A DNA stretch of 58,763 nucleotides from Candidatus Glassbacteria bacterium (GTDB lineage: Bacteria; Gemmatimonadota; Glassbacteria; GWA2-58-10), in NCBI GenBank assembly GCA_019456185.1, contig VRUH01000002.1, forward strand, positions 1 to 58,763, given 5' to 3'. The translations under genes were made by a program, and so were the position numbers. Shown here in pieces: positions 17,628-25,265 of this stretch; position 1 is the stretch's first letter, and each line of letters begins with the position of its first letter. Under the pieces are notes generated by a model. That model saw nothing but the letters and a program-made list of their open reading frames with translations, did no database searches and was not told the DNA's origin.

Positions 17628-18244
17628 GCGGTGGCGAACGGAATTACCTCGATATCGGCGGGCTGTCCGCCGACCCGGTGGAGCAGTTCGGGCGCTGGTT
17701 CGATCACGCCCCGCAGGCCGGTCAGCAGTTTCCCGAAACCTGCTGCCTGTCCACCGCCACGCCCGACGGGAAACCATCGGCGCGGATGGTGCTGCTGAAA
17801 GGGTTCGACAAGCGCGGGTTCGTGGTCTTCACCAATTACAACAGCCGCAAGGCAGCCGAGCTGGAAGCCAATCCGCACTGCGCGCTCACTTTCCACTGGC
17901 CCGCCATGGGCCGTCAGGTGCGGATCGAGGGCGAGGCAGCCAGGACCAGCCGCCGTGAGAGCAAAGGGTATTTCGACAACCGGCCGCTGGAGAGCAGGCT
18001 CGGAGCGTGGGCCAGCAATCAGAGTTCCCCGCTGGCCGAGCGTGAAGAGCTGATGGAGAAATTCGAGGAGTACCGGGAAAAGTTCCGGGACAGCACCGAT
18101 GTTCCCCTTCCCGGGTTCTGGGGAGGCTACCGGATAAAGCCGTCGGCAATCGAGTTCTGGCAGCAGGGCCCGCACCGTCTGCATGACCGCTTCCGTTACA
18201 CCCGCGACGGTGCGGAGTGGCAACTGGAAAGGCTTGCCCCCTGA
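17624..18244 (+). CDS. pdxH: Pyridoxamine/pyridoxine 5'-phosphate oxidase
   Basis: FMN-dependent oxidase making pyridoxal 5'-phosphate. 206 residues, with family blocks in order: RMVLLKGFDKRGFVVFTNY (FMN and substrate binding), SRKAAELEANP, FHWPAMGRQVRIEG, ESRLGAWASNQSSPL, PPGFWGG-type VPLPGFWGGYRI, and the C-terminal LHDRFRYTRD with WQLERLAP. The start is GTG at 17624 overlapping the tenA stop (GTGA). Nothing appears missing. Confidence 0.95.
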   Translation: MSGGERNYLDIGGLSADPVEQFGRWFDHAPQAGQQFPETCCLSTATPDGKPSARMVLLKGFDKRGFVVFTNYNSRKAAELEANPHCALTFHWPAMGRQVRIEGEAARTSRRESKGYFDNRPLESRLGAWASNQSSPLAEREELMEKFEEYREKFRDSTDVPLPGFWGGYRIKPSAIEFWQQGPHRLHDRFRYTRDGAEWQLERLAP

Positions 18245-18329
18245 TTTGAAAAATTGACATCTTCGGGACACTGCACGGGAAGTCACTGTTTTTTAAAAGC
18301 TTAGAATATTACGACTGCTAATAAAATAC

Positions 18330-18358
18330 TTGCGACCATCCCGGCGCATGTCTATATT
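18330..18358 (+). promoter_or_regulatory. Probable promoter of the pnt operon
   Basis: TTGCGA (18330-18335), a 17-nt spacer and TATATT (18353-18358), in the 245-bp gap before pntAA. It implies a leader of about 125 nt. Confidence 0.45.
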
Positions 18359-18489
18359 TGCTAACTCTGAACGGAAATGTGCGGATGTCACATGCTGTAT
18401 CGTTTGCAGAAAGTATGTTCGACCCCCGCGGCTTTTCCGTTTTTTTATTGGTTGTCATGTGTCCACTGTTGAAGGAGCAGGTTAGCTAA

Positions 18490-19698
18490 ATGATTGTTGG
18501 GATTCCCAAGGAGACTTATCCGGGACAGCGCCAGGTTGCGGTGATCCCGGACGGGGTGACAATGCTCAAGAAAGCCGGACTGGACGTAGTAGTCGAGTCC
18601 GGAGCCGGCGAGCGGGCGGGTTACCTCGACAAGGCCTACCAGGAGAAAGGGGCGGAACTGCTCCAGTCCCGCGCCGAGGTGTTCGGCAAGGCCGACATCA
18701 TTGTCCAGGTCCAGGCGTTCGGCGCCAATCCCGAAAAAGGGATGGATGACCTGGAACTGGTCCGCGAGGGCCAGAGCGTGATCGCTTTCTTCGATCCGCT
18801 GTCCTCCGCCGAATCTGTCAAACAGCTCGCCGGGCGCAGGGTCAACGCATTCTCGATGGAGCTGATGCCCCGGATCACCAGGGCGCAGAGCATGGATGCG
18901 CTCAGCTCGATGGCTTCGGTGGCGGGCTACAAAGCGGTAATCCTGGCCGCCGACACCTTGCCGCGGATGTTCCCGATGATGATGACCGCCGCGGGTACGG
19001 TCAGCGCCGCCCGGGTGTTCGTTATCGGCGCGGGAGTGGCCGGGCTGCAGGCTATCGCCACCGCCAAACGCCTCGGCGCGATCGTGAGCGCATACGACGT
19101 GCGACCGGCGGTCAAGGAGCAGGTGGAAAGCCTGGGCGGCAAGTTCGTGGAAATGGAGCTTGAAACCGAGACAGCCGAGGACAAGGGCGGCTACGCCAAG
19201 GCGATGGACGAGGATTTCTATCGCAGACAGCGTGAGATGATGACCCGCGTGGTTGCCGAGAACCAGGTGGTGATCACCACCGCGGCGGTCCCCGGCAAGA
19301 AAGCCCCCGTGCTGATCACCGCCGAGATGGTCAAGGGCATGCAGCCCGGGTCGGTGATTGTCGATCTGGCCGCCGAGCGCGGCGGCAACTGCGAACTGAC
19401 CAGCAGCAACGAAACGGTTGTCGAGCACGGCGTGACCATTATCGGTACGGTCAACCTGCCGGCCTCAGTCCCCTTCCACGCGAGCCAGATGTACTCCCGC
19501 AACATTATTACTTTTCTCAATCACCTGGTCAGCGACGGCCAGTTGCAGATAGACCGCTCGGACGAGATCACAACCGAGACCCTGCTCACCACCGATGGCG
19601 AGGTTGTCAACGGCCGGGTACGCGAACTGCTGGGAATGCAGCCGCTTGCCAAAGCTGCCCAGCAGGAGACGTCGGCAGAACAGGAGAAGGAAGAGTAG
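18490..19698 (+). CDS. pntAA: NAD(P) transhydrogenase subunit alpha, part 1 (NAD-binding domain I)
   Basis: Soluble dI subunit of proton-translocating nicotinamide nucleotide transhydrogenase, which reduces NADP with NADH using the proton gradient. 402 residues. N-terminal alanine-dehydrogenase-like fold (GIPKETYPGQRQVAVIP) and NAD-binding Rossmann motif VFVIGAGVAGLQAIATAKRLGA near residue 172, followed by VSAYDVRP. The mobile-loop region and the ALMPRITRAQ-type block (LMPRITRAQSMDALSS, about 122) are present. First of three adjacent genes; the split alpha chain (dI separate from the membrane part) is the arrangement known from Rhodospirillum rubrum. Confidence 0.96.
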   Translation: MIVGIPKETYPGQRQVAVIPDGVTMLKKAGLDVVVESGAGERAGYLDKAYQEKGAELLQSRAEVFGKADIIVQVQAFGANPEKGMDDLELVREGQSVIAFFDPLSSAESVKQLAGRRVNAFSMELMPRITRAQSMDALSSMASVAGYKAVILAADTLPRMFPMMMTAAGTVSAARVFVIGAGVAGLQAIATAKRLGAIVSAYDVRPAVKEQVESLGGKFVEMELETETAEDKGGYAKAMDEDFYRRQREMMTRVVAENQVVITTAAVPGKKAPVLITAEMVKGMQPGSVIVDLAAERGGNCELTSSNETVVEHGVTIIGTVNLPASVPFHASQMYSRNIITFLNHLVSDGQLQIDRSDEITTETLLTTDGEVVNGRVRELLGMQPLAKAAQQETSAEQEKEE

Positions 19699-19700
19699 CC

Positions 19701-19979
19701 ATGGAAACATTCGTTATATCGCTAACCATCTTCGCGCTGAGCATTTTCGTGGGTTTCGAGGTGATCGCCAAGGTCCCGCCCACGCTGCACACGCCGTTGA
19801 TGTCCGGCTCCAACGCGATCAGCGGAATCACTCTTATCGGTGCGCTGATTTCGGCCGGAGCTCAGCACAGCACCCTCACCACCGTGTTGGGTCTGTGCGC
19901 CGTCATATTCGCCACCATCAACGTTGTGGGCGGCTTTCTGGTCACCCACCGCATGTTGAAGATGTTCCAAAAGAAATAG
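19701..19979 (+). CDS. pntAB: NAD(P) transhydrogenase subunit alpha, part 2 (membrane)
   Basis: 92 residues with three hydrophobic helices and the family signature EVIAKVPPTLHTPLMSGSNAISG, which forms part of the dII membrane domain. It begins 2 bp after pntAA, with the ribosome site inside the end of that gene. Confidence 0.95.
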   Translation: METFVISLTIFALSIFVGFEVIAKVPPTLHTPLMSGSNAISGITLIGALISAGAQHSTLTTVLGLCAVIFATINVVGGFLVTHRMLKMFQKK

Positions 19980-19987
19980 GGCAGGTC

Positions 19988-21382
19988 ATGAGAGAATCCT
20001 TCATAAACATAGCGTATCTGGTCGCATCGATCCTGTTTATCCTCGGCCTCAAGGGCCTGGCCCACCCCCGTACCGCTGTCAGGGGCAACCTGACCGGCGC
20101 GGTGGGAATGCTGATTGCGATCCTGGTCACCCTGATCGACCAGAATATTATCAGTTACGAGATGATTATCGCCGGTGTCGTGGTCGGCTCGGCGATCGGC
20201 GCGGTTATGGCGGTGAAAGTGCCGATGACCGGCATGCCGCAGATGGTCGCGATATTCAACGGTTTCGGCGGCGGCGCCAGCCTGTTTGTCGCCGGAGCGG
20301 CGCTGATGGAAGCGAATATCACCGGCGCTCCAACCGGCACCCAGATGACTGTGGCCACCGCGGCCAGCGGTATTATCGGCGCGGTCACTTTCTGGGGCAG
20401 CCTGATCGCTTTCGGCAAGCTGCAGGAATTCGTGGTCAGCAGCAAGCCGGTCCTGTTCCCAGCTCAGCACGTGATTAACGTGATTGTCCTGCTGGCGGCG
20501 CTCGCACTGGGAGCCTGGATCGTTATCGATCCCTCTGCGATATCCGCCTACTGGTACCTGGTGGCAGTCGCCAGCGTACTGGGCATACTGCTGGTGATCC
20601 CGATCGGCGGGGCCGATATGCCTGTGGTCGTGGCCCTGCTCAACAGCTATTCCGGTCTGGCCGCCACGGCCACCGGTTTCGTGCTGAACAACAACGGCCT
20701 GATTATCGCCGGTTCGCTGGTGGGAGCCAGCGGCCTGATCCTGACCAAGATCATGTGCAAGGCGATGAACCGCTCGCTGGCCAACGTGATGTTCGCCGGT
20801 GTGGGCGCGGAAGTCACCACCGGCCCGGCGGCTGACGATGTCTACGCGGGCAAGATCAAGTCCACCAGCGCCGAGGAGTTGGCGATGGTGCTGGAGAGCG
20901 CCCAGCGGGTAATGATCGTGCCGGGTTACGGAATGGCTGTGGCCCAGGCCCAGCATCCTGTCCACGACCTGTACAACCTGCTCGAGGAGCGGGGTGTCAA
21001 GGTCGAGTTCGCGGTCCATCCGGTGGCCGGACGCATGCCGGGACACATGAACGTCCTGCTGGCCGAGGCGAATATCCCCTACGAGAGACTGCTCGATCTG
21101 GAGCAGGCCAACTCGGAGCTGGGCGACGTGGACGTGAGTATCGTGCTGGGGGCCAACGACGTGGTCAACCCGGTGGCCAGAACCGACCCGGGCAGCCCGA
21201 TCGCCGGCATGCCGATTATCGACGTGGACAAGTCGAAAACGGTGGTGGTGATCAAGCGCTCGCTGAGCCCCGGTTTCGCCGGAATCCCCAACCCGCTGTT
21301 CGCCGCCGACAACACGCTGATGTATTTCGGCGACGGCAAGAAGATGATTGTCGAGCTGAACGCGGCGATCAAGGAAGGCTGA
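19988..21382 (+). CDS. pntB: NAD(P) transhydrogenase subunit beta
   Basis: 464 residues, matching the usual PntB length. The N-terminal half is the dII membrane domain with helices carrying GMPQMVAIFNGFGGGAS and GADMPVVVALLNSYSG. The C-terminal third is the NADP-binding dIII domain (MIVPGYGMAVAQAQH, VHPVAGRMPGHMNVLLAEA, GANDVVNPVA). The ATG at 19988 follows AGGGCAGG; the frame is open upstream to 19595 only as overlap with pntAA/pntAB. A strong terminator ends the operon. Confidence 0.96.
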   Translation: MRESFINIAYLVASILFILGLKGLAHPRTAVRGNLTGAVGMLIAILVTLIDQNIISYEMIIAGVVVGSAIGAVMAVKVPMTGMPQMVAIFNGFGGGASLFVAGAALMEANITGAPTGTQMTVATAASGIIGAVTFWGSLIAFGKLQEFVVSSKPVLFPAQHVINVIVLLAALALGAWIVIDPSAISAYWYLVAVASVLGILLVIPIGGADMPVVVALLNSYSGLAATATGFVLNNNGLIIAGSLVGASGLILTKIMCKAMNRSLANVMFAGVGAEVTTGPAADDVYAGKIKSTSAEELAMVLESAQRVMIVPGYGMAVAQAQHPVHDLYNLLEERGVKVEFAVHPVAGRMPGHMNVLLAEANIPYERLLDLEQANSELGDVDVSIVLGANDVVNPVARTDPGSPIAGMPIIDVDKSKTVVVIKRSLSPGFAGIPNPLFAADNTLMYFGDGKKMIVELNAAIKEG

Positions 21383-21409
21383 GCCAAAGCAGCAGACACA
21401 GAAAGACCA

Positions 21410-21446
21410 AAACCCGCGGACCGGACGGTTCGCGGGCTTTTTTTCC
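21410..21446 (+). terminator. Rho-independent terminator of the pnt operon
   Basis: CCCGCGGACC pairs with GGTTCGCGGG (one G-T pair), loop GGAC, then seven T. Confidence 0.9.
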
Positions 21447-21471
21447 AACGTATCCTATCGGGGCATCCTTT

Positions 21472-21495
21472 CGGGCGGACACATGGGTCCGCCCG
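21472..21495. repeat. REP-like palindrome, family 1
   Basis: Nine-base arms CGGGCGGAC / GTCCGCCCG around ACATGG. Shares the layout GGGCG-x-x-CATG-x-x-CGCCC with the palindrome at 45412-45431. Confidence 0.65.
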
Positions 21496-21511
21496 CAACA
21501 AGGTGATATGT

Positions 21512-21562
21512 CCTGCAATAATGTAAGAAAAGAGGATTTCGGTTTGAGTTGATCGAACCATT
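21512..21562. repeat. Dispersed sequence, copy A (without palindromic insert)
   Basis: Matches both arms of copy B around 25.44-25.57 kb: CTGCAATAATGTA at the left and GATTTCGGTTTGAGTTGATC, then GAACCATT, at the right. Copy B has about 80 extra bases between the arms. Confidence 0.6.
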
Positions 21563-21809
21563 TCAATGGTTCTCGATGGAGATCTGTGCTGAAACCGGGC
21601 AGCTTCTAACAGAACCGTCCGGTATTTACCCAAGCCGCTGTATCAAGTCAGCAGTCAGCGATTGATTGAACTAGCAGACAAAGGCAGTACGCTGGAGGTA
21701 ACCCCCCGGCGCGCTGCCTTTACCAACGTCCCGCCAGGCGACTTCATTCATGCTGATGCTGCGTCTCTGCCTGACTCTACCTGCAGCACAGCAATCCATG
21801 CTTTTAGCC

Positions 21810-22253
21810 TTACAGCGGAGAAATATGCACGTGTACTGTTTTCCACTGGCCATTTTTCTTGACATGGACACTGCTGTAGCGCAAGGTCGTGTCATCCACT
21901 CCGCCCACCGGCTGAGCATGCACTATTATTCCACTCAGATAGCCGGTCAAAACTGCGGTTTTTCCGTAGACCTTCACATCCAGATGCCGCCAGGTAAGAT
22001 TGACTTTCAAGCCGTTATCGAACCACGCCTGAATAGCTTGCTTGTTGTATTTCTCACTGAGGACACCTTTAATTCCGAACTCGGTGCGGTGTGGATCGAC
22101 CGTGCTGGCTATCGCTTCCACATCGCCATTGCTCCATGCCACCAGAACGTCCTGCATCTGGGCCTTGATATCCTCCACGTCGCCGGCTGTTGCGTGGGGG
22201 GGGAACGCTGCAATAACAGCCACAAATGTGAGCAAAGCTGCCAAGTGTCTCAT
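21810..22253 (-). CDS. Exported NTF2-like (SnoaL/DUF4440-type) protein
   Basis: 147 residues with a clear signal peptide (residues 1-23, ending ATAGD). The mature part has the NTF2-like cone fold pattern: an N-terminal helix with VLVAWSNGDVEAIASTVDPH, then strands ending in RYSSVHVKKNGQWKTVHVHIS. This C-terminal pattern is that of DUF4440/calcium-calmodulin-kinase-association-like domains. AAGGAG sits 5 nt before the ATG. Catalytic role unknown; many such small exported proteins are binding or lyase-like domains. It is a single gene between repeat-rich intergenic stretches. Confidence 0.82.
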   Translation of the reverse strand: MRHLAALLTFVAVIAAFPPHATAGDVEDIKAQMQDVLVAWSNGDVEAIASTVDPHRTEFGIKGVLSEKYNKQAIQAWFDNGLKVNLTWRHLDVKVYGKTAVLTGYLSGIIVHAQPVGGVDDTTLRYSSVHVKKNGQWKTVHVHISPL

Positions 22254-22500
22254 ATGGAGTCTCCTTTCGCCTTATTCAGGCGCTCAGGTTGGGTGGCCGC
22301 ATTGTTGCCAAAGGGATGGATAGCAATCCCGGCAGGCTTATTGCCAGAGGCACCTCCTCGGAGGGATTAAAATTGCATGCCTCCAGGCTCAGAGAAATAA
22401 GGCGTCACAAGTTCTTATATCGACTAATTGTAGACAAATATGTCCACTTTTGTATTGACAAAAGTGGACATATTTGTATATTTTCTGACAATGACAATTT
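22254..22500. other. Intergenic stretch with a perfect inverted repeat
   Basis: About 250 bases, turning AT-rich after 22370. Apart from the inverted repeat and the overlapping promoter-like boxes, nothing is recognised. Confidence 0.55.
22434..22482 (+). promoter_or_regulatory. Operator-like perfect inverted repeat overlapping a sigma70-type promoter
   Basis: Two perfect 20-bp arms, ACAAATATGTCCACTTTTGT (22434-22453) and its exact reverse complement (22458-22477), around ATTG. The right arm begins within TTGACA (22455-22460), which stands 16 nt before TATATT (22477-22482). A repressor bound to the palindrome would block this promoter. No plus-strand gene follows, so its target is unclear. 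Confidence 0.6.
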
Positions 22501-22776
22501 TTATTGTAAGCCGTGAACTATTATTCTAAGTCGCCCGGTGATGGCAAAACAGACGGGAACGGTCTTCTGGCGGCGCTGCCGGAAATCCTCGGCGAACCGG
22601 GCCGCACCCTTGAGCAGAATCAGGAAAGTCGGCGTTGTGTCAATGAGCCTGGCGCTTATCTCCCCTGCCAGTTTGCGCACTGTCCTGCTGATCGCGGATC
22701 CGCTGTAGAGGAGCCTTCCCGGCAAGGATTCACCGGCGCTCTCCATTCGGCCCGTTACCGCCTGCTCCCGCCGCAT
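22501..22776 (-). pseudogene. Truncated hypoxanthine phosphoribosyltransferase-like fragment
   Basis: The 91-codon frame begins like an HPRT: LLYSGSAISRTVRKLAGEIS followed by TFLILLKGAARFAEDF resembles the HPRT N-terminal helix and the L-K-G-A loop that binds pyrophosphate. After about residue 72 the similarity stops, and 15 unrelated residues lead to a stop in AT-rich sequence. The PRPP-binding DDI-x-DTG motif (expected some 35 residues further on) is absent in all frames I checked. The frame starts 1 bp after the upstream gene's stop. I take it as a remnant cut at its 3' end near 22540, possibly by the insertion that brought the AT-rich sequence. Confidence 0.6.
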
Positions 22777-22777
22777 T

Positions 22778-23641
22778 TCAGTCCTCCGGCCCCACGTAGT
22801 CGGTGCTGATCACCAGGTCATCCACCCAGTAGGTGCAGTCCTGCTCCGAGTAGTGGATATAGAGGCCGAATTTCCAGAGGTTCAGCTTGAGGATTTCCGA
22901 GTCGCGCCAGCGGAAGTTTTTCTCGTGAATTATTTTCCGTCCATCCACCCACAGCGCCTGTTCCCCGTCGCGTTGGCCCGGCTCGTTCAACTTGACCATC
23001 ATCTCGAAGCAGTACCAGCGGCCGCGCTCGAGGAAGAACGGCGGGTCGGCCCTGAACCGGTTGCCCCAATACTTGCCGTCGCCCGACTGCTTCATCTCCG
23101 GCCAGTAGGAGTAGAAACACATCTGCCCCGGCGGCTCGTGGCCCTCGGTGAATGCCGGCTCCACGCTGGTGGTAAACCGGTCCGTGCCGGTGGGACGCTC
23201 GCCGGCCCTGCCGAATCCCGAGTTAGGATTGTCCGTGCGGCAGCCGCGCAGGCCGCTCCAGTGCATCTGGCGACCCTGACGGAAATCATCGGCGAACTTG
23301 GCATACCAGCGCACGTAAACCTGGTCGTAGCCGGGCAGGAACCAGGTACGGATCCAACTGTCCGCCTCACGGTACTGGTAGCCGTGGATCTGGTAAGCCT
23401 CCCGCTCCGGCTCCAGGGCGGTGATCCGGTAGGATGCTTTCCCCGAGCGCACATGCTCGGGACGGGTCTCGAAATTGGCCTCAGTGGTGTCCCCGGACAG
23501 CTTTTCCCACTTGCCCTCCAGCGAGAGGTCCTCGAAATCCTCGCGCAGGATTGTTTCAGCCCGCACACTGGCCGGAACCGCAACAGCCAGAGCCAGCAGA
23601 ATTGCGAACAGACCCGGTCCTCTGACAACTCCGTTGAACAT
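22778..23641 (-). CDS. Exported jelly-roll (concanavalin A-like) protein, polysaccharide-lyase-like
   Basis: 287 residues from the ATG at 23641 (GGGAG 7 nt upstream), with a signal peptide ending VRAETILRED. The mature protein starts with the REDFEDLSLEGKWEKL pattern common to secreted LamG-like and heparin-lyase-I-like jelly rolls. It is rich in aromatic residues (YVRWYAKFADDF, WYCFEMMVKLNEPGQRDG, ALWVDGRKI, CTYWVDDLVIST). This resembles alginate/heparin lyase-like folds, but I cannot identify catalytic residues with confidence, so binding rather than cleavage is possible. It is followed directly by the HPRT fragment. Confidence 0.78.
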   Translation of the reverse strand: MFNGVVRGPGLFAILLALAVAVPASVRAETILREDFEDLSLEGKWEKLSGDTTEANFETRPEHVRSGKASYRITALEPEREAYQIHGYQYREADSWIRTWFLPGYDQVYVRWYAKFADDFRQGRQMHWSGLRGCRTDNPNSGFGRAGERPTGTDRFTTSVEPAFTEGHEPPGQMCFYSYWPEMKQSGDGKYWGNRFRADPPFFLERGRWYCFEMMVKLNEPGQRDGEQALWVDGRKIIHEKNFRWRDSEILKLNLWKFGLYIHYSEQDCTYWVDDLVISTDYVGPED

Positions 23642-23810
23642 ATTTGTCTCCCTTTTACGATTTCCATTTGTGTGATCAGGATTCAAATCAGTTCCAGCCG
23701 CTAGCAATCTTATCCGTTTTGTGCGGCCAGTGCAACAAGCCTGTATTTCGGTTCAACCCTGGAGCGCTTGATAATCAACGCAGGTCACGCTGGTTGCGGA
23801 TTGCGGTTGG

Positions 23811-23838
23811 GAACAAAAAAGCCGCCCGGAGGCGGCTA
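23811..23838 (-). terminator. Terminator hairpin
   Basis: Minus strand: AGCCGCC-TCCG-GGCGGCT followed by TTTTTGTT. Confidence 0.75.
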
Positions 23839-23868
23839 AGTGTGGCGAGAATAATATGGTTGGCGGAA

Positions 23869-23900
23869 AACAAAAAGCCGGGGATAGTGGCCCCGGCTCT
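23869..23900 (-). terminator. Terminator of the toxin-antitoxin operon
   Basis: Minus strand: AGCCGGGG-CCACTAT-CCCCGGCT followed by TTTTGTTTT, about 90 bases after the stop at 23990. Confidence 0.75.
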
Positions 23901-23989
23901 CTTCTTTTACTGTTTTTCTTCAATAAAGAAATCCCTGGAAATTGACTATCCCCGCGGCAAACCGCGAGGAATTCTTTTCGATTAAGACT

Positions 23990-24355
23990 TCATTCCTCAG
24001 AGATATACTTAGCCCTCAGGCTCCTACCAAGACGCGGTGAGATTTTCGCCCCAGCAAGAATTTTTTCCAATACTTCATCCGCTATTGCGGCTCGTTGATT
24101 TATTGCACCACTGCTTAATGCAGTGGCAAGATGATTCTTTTCCGTCTCGAATGCATCCTTATAACTTATAACTGAATCATGCTTAATAAACGGGTGGTCC
24201 CCAGAAACTAACACACACGAACCATCTTTGCCTGGCTTATGGGATGTAACCCCCACTATAAGAACCTTGTCGTCTATTTCTGAGATGACAATATATAGGT
24301 GTTTGGTAGTATTGGGCGGGCGGCGGCTTAGAAAGGTATCTTTGACAGATATCAT
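23990..24355 (-). CDS. Candidate toxin partner of a Panacea antitoxin
   Basis: 121 residues, no family recognised with certainty. The first 60 residues are strand-rich (KHLYIVISEIDDKVLIVGVTS, then CVLVSGDHPFIKHDSVISY), a pattern compatible with the small SH3-like barrel of MazF/PemK toxins, though the usual MazF start and RP motif are not evident. The rest is helical and ends in a basic stretch (SPRLGRSLRAKY). It begins 2 bp after the stop of a Panacea-domain gene, the standard layout for a two-gene toxin-antitoxin operon. AT-rich composition sets it apart from the chromosome. Toxin function is inferred from context. Confidence 0.7.
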   Translation of the reverse strand: MISVKDTFLSRRPPNTTKHLYIVISEIDDKVLIVGVTSHKPGKDGSCVLVSGDHPFIKHDSVISYKDAFETEKNHLATALSSGAINQRAAIADEVLEKILAGAKISPRLGRSLRAKYISEE

Positions 24356-24357
24356 TT

Positions 24358-24921
24358 CTATGCGCCCAGAATTTCTTTCAGGTAGTTTACAGACTCTAAC
24401 TCTTCTCTAATTTCCTCTATTTCTTCGCTTGATTTGCCCACATTAGATAATATCTCTTCGGGAGATATCCTTATACTCGTACCCTTCGGGCCTTTCCACT
24501 CAGGGAGCTTTTCGTGACAGTAATTTCTTACTTCCCATCTATCCTTACCCTTAAACTCTTCATGTATCGAATCTATTATTGCGATTTCGCTATCACTTAG
24601 TTCATCGTAATCGCATTCGCTCTTTATTTTTACACTATATTGAGCATTCTTATAAATGTGTTTATTCCAGTAAGATTTCTCACTTGGTGGAATGTAAGAA
24701 TCATCTTTGATTATGTTTAACACCGTACTTAAAACAGGGCCATTATCCATTGAAAAATATTTGTCGCCAGTTATTGGGCGTTCTAATTCGGCATAGGCTT
24801 TTCTATCCGCCATATACATCAGCTTTATCAGCCTCATGTAGCTCATTTCTCCCCCGCTCAAAGCCAGGAATCTATGTGCTACCTGAGTGGCTTTCTGCGG
24901 TTCAAATCTTGTATCTATCAT
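24358..24921 (-). CDS. Panacea-domain (SocA-like, DUF4065) antitoxin
   Basis: 187 residues. The Panacea domain is clear: an N-terminal helix QVAHRFLALSGGEMSYMRLIKLMYMADR, then GDKYFSMDNGPVLSTVLNII, and the C-terminal WEVRNYCHEKLPEWK block. The phage GepA/SocA-type family is known as a versatile antitoxin domain that pairs with many unrelated toxins. AGGAG lies 6 nt before the ATG. As first gene of a two-gene AT-rich operon about 350 bp from the 3' end of tRNA-Thr, it fits a small mobile defence or stability module. Confidence 0.87.
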   Translation of the reverse strand: MIDTRFEPQKATQVAHRFLALSGGEMSYMRLIKLMYMADRKAYAELERPITGDKYFSMDNGPVLSTVLNIIKDDSYIPPSEKSYWNKHIYKNAQYSVKIKSECDYDELSDSEIAIIDSIHEEFKGKDRWEVRNYCHEKLPEWKGPKGTSIRISPEEILSNVGKSSEEIEEIREELESVNYLKEILGA

Positions 24922-25135
24922 CTTAATCTCCTGAGTTGAGCCAGCAAAAAGATAAGCCCAACCCTTAACTTTATTTAACTCTAATCACTTGTGAAATAAA
25001 ACGCAATACTTATGCCATCATTATCGCCGTTTGGCGGCTCAACTTTAGAAATCCTTAGTTATGGAATATTAGTGTTATACCCCAAGGTACCATTAGGGTG
25101 CCATATCGTGGAAAAACGGCGGCACCCTTTCGGTT

Positions 25136-25215
25136 TCTCATCCCTACTATATCCCTATTGTTGTGGCAATTTCCGGTATATTTGTGGCAATTTCCGGCAA
25201 CTTGCCCTAAAATAG
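25136..25215. repeat. Module shared with 11676-11755, with internal 20-bp direct repeat
   Basis: Gapless match to 11676-11755. Within it TGTGGCAATTTCCGG occurs twice with a 20-bp period (near 25162 and 25182), as in arm-type binding sites of integrases. Confidence 0.6.
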
Positions 25216-25256
25216 AAAACGCCGCACATCCTTGTCAAATCAAGGAAACACGGCGC
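25214..25256 (-). terminator. Terminator of tRNA-Thr
   Basis: Minus strand: CGCCGTGTTTCCTTG and CAAGGATGTGCGGCG form a 15-base stem with a few mismatches, followed by TTTTC. Confidence 0.75.
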
Positions 25257-25265
25257 TTGAGCTGG

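Larger units (their letters stand above)
21383..21809. other. Non-coding stretch after pntB
   Basis: About 430 bases with no convincing gene. It holds the pnt terminator, a palindrome (21472-21495), a dispersed sequence also found near 25.5 kb (21512-21562), and the 3' flank of the minus-strand gene ending at 21810. Confidence 0.6.
23642..23989. other. Intergenic stretch with two minus-strand terminators
   Basis: About 350 bases between the jelly-roll gene and the toxin-antitoxin pair. It contains two hairpins (listed separately) and a third small palindrome at 23950-23971 (CCCCGCGG / CCGCGAGG); no gene seen. Confidence 0.6.
24922..25265. other. Non-coding stretch between the TA operon and tRNA-Thr
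   Basis: About 340 AT-rich bases holding the module shared with the tRNA-Leu island (25136-25215) and the tRNA terminator. No gene seen. Confidence 0.55.

Noticed and set aside
19595-19987. Upstream extension of the pntB frame
   Set aside because: It overlaps pntAA and pntAB in another frame; PntB homology begins at 19988.
25136-25256. CRISPR-like array suggested by the repeated GTGGCAATTTCCGG
   Set aside because: Only two units with a 20-bp period and no spacers; better explained as tandem binding sites.
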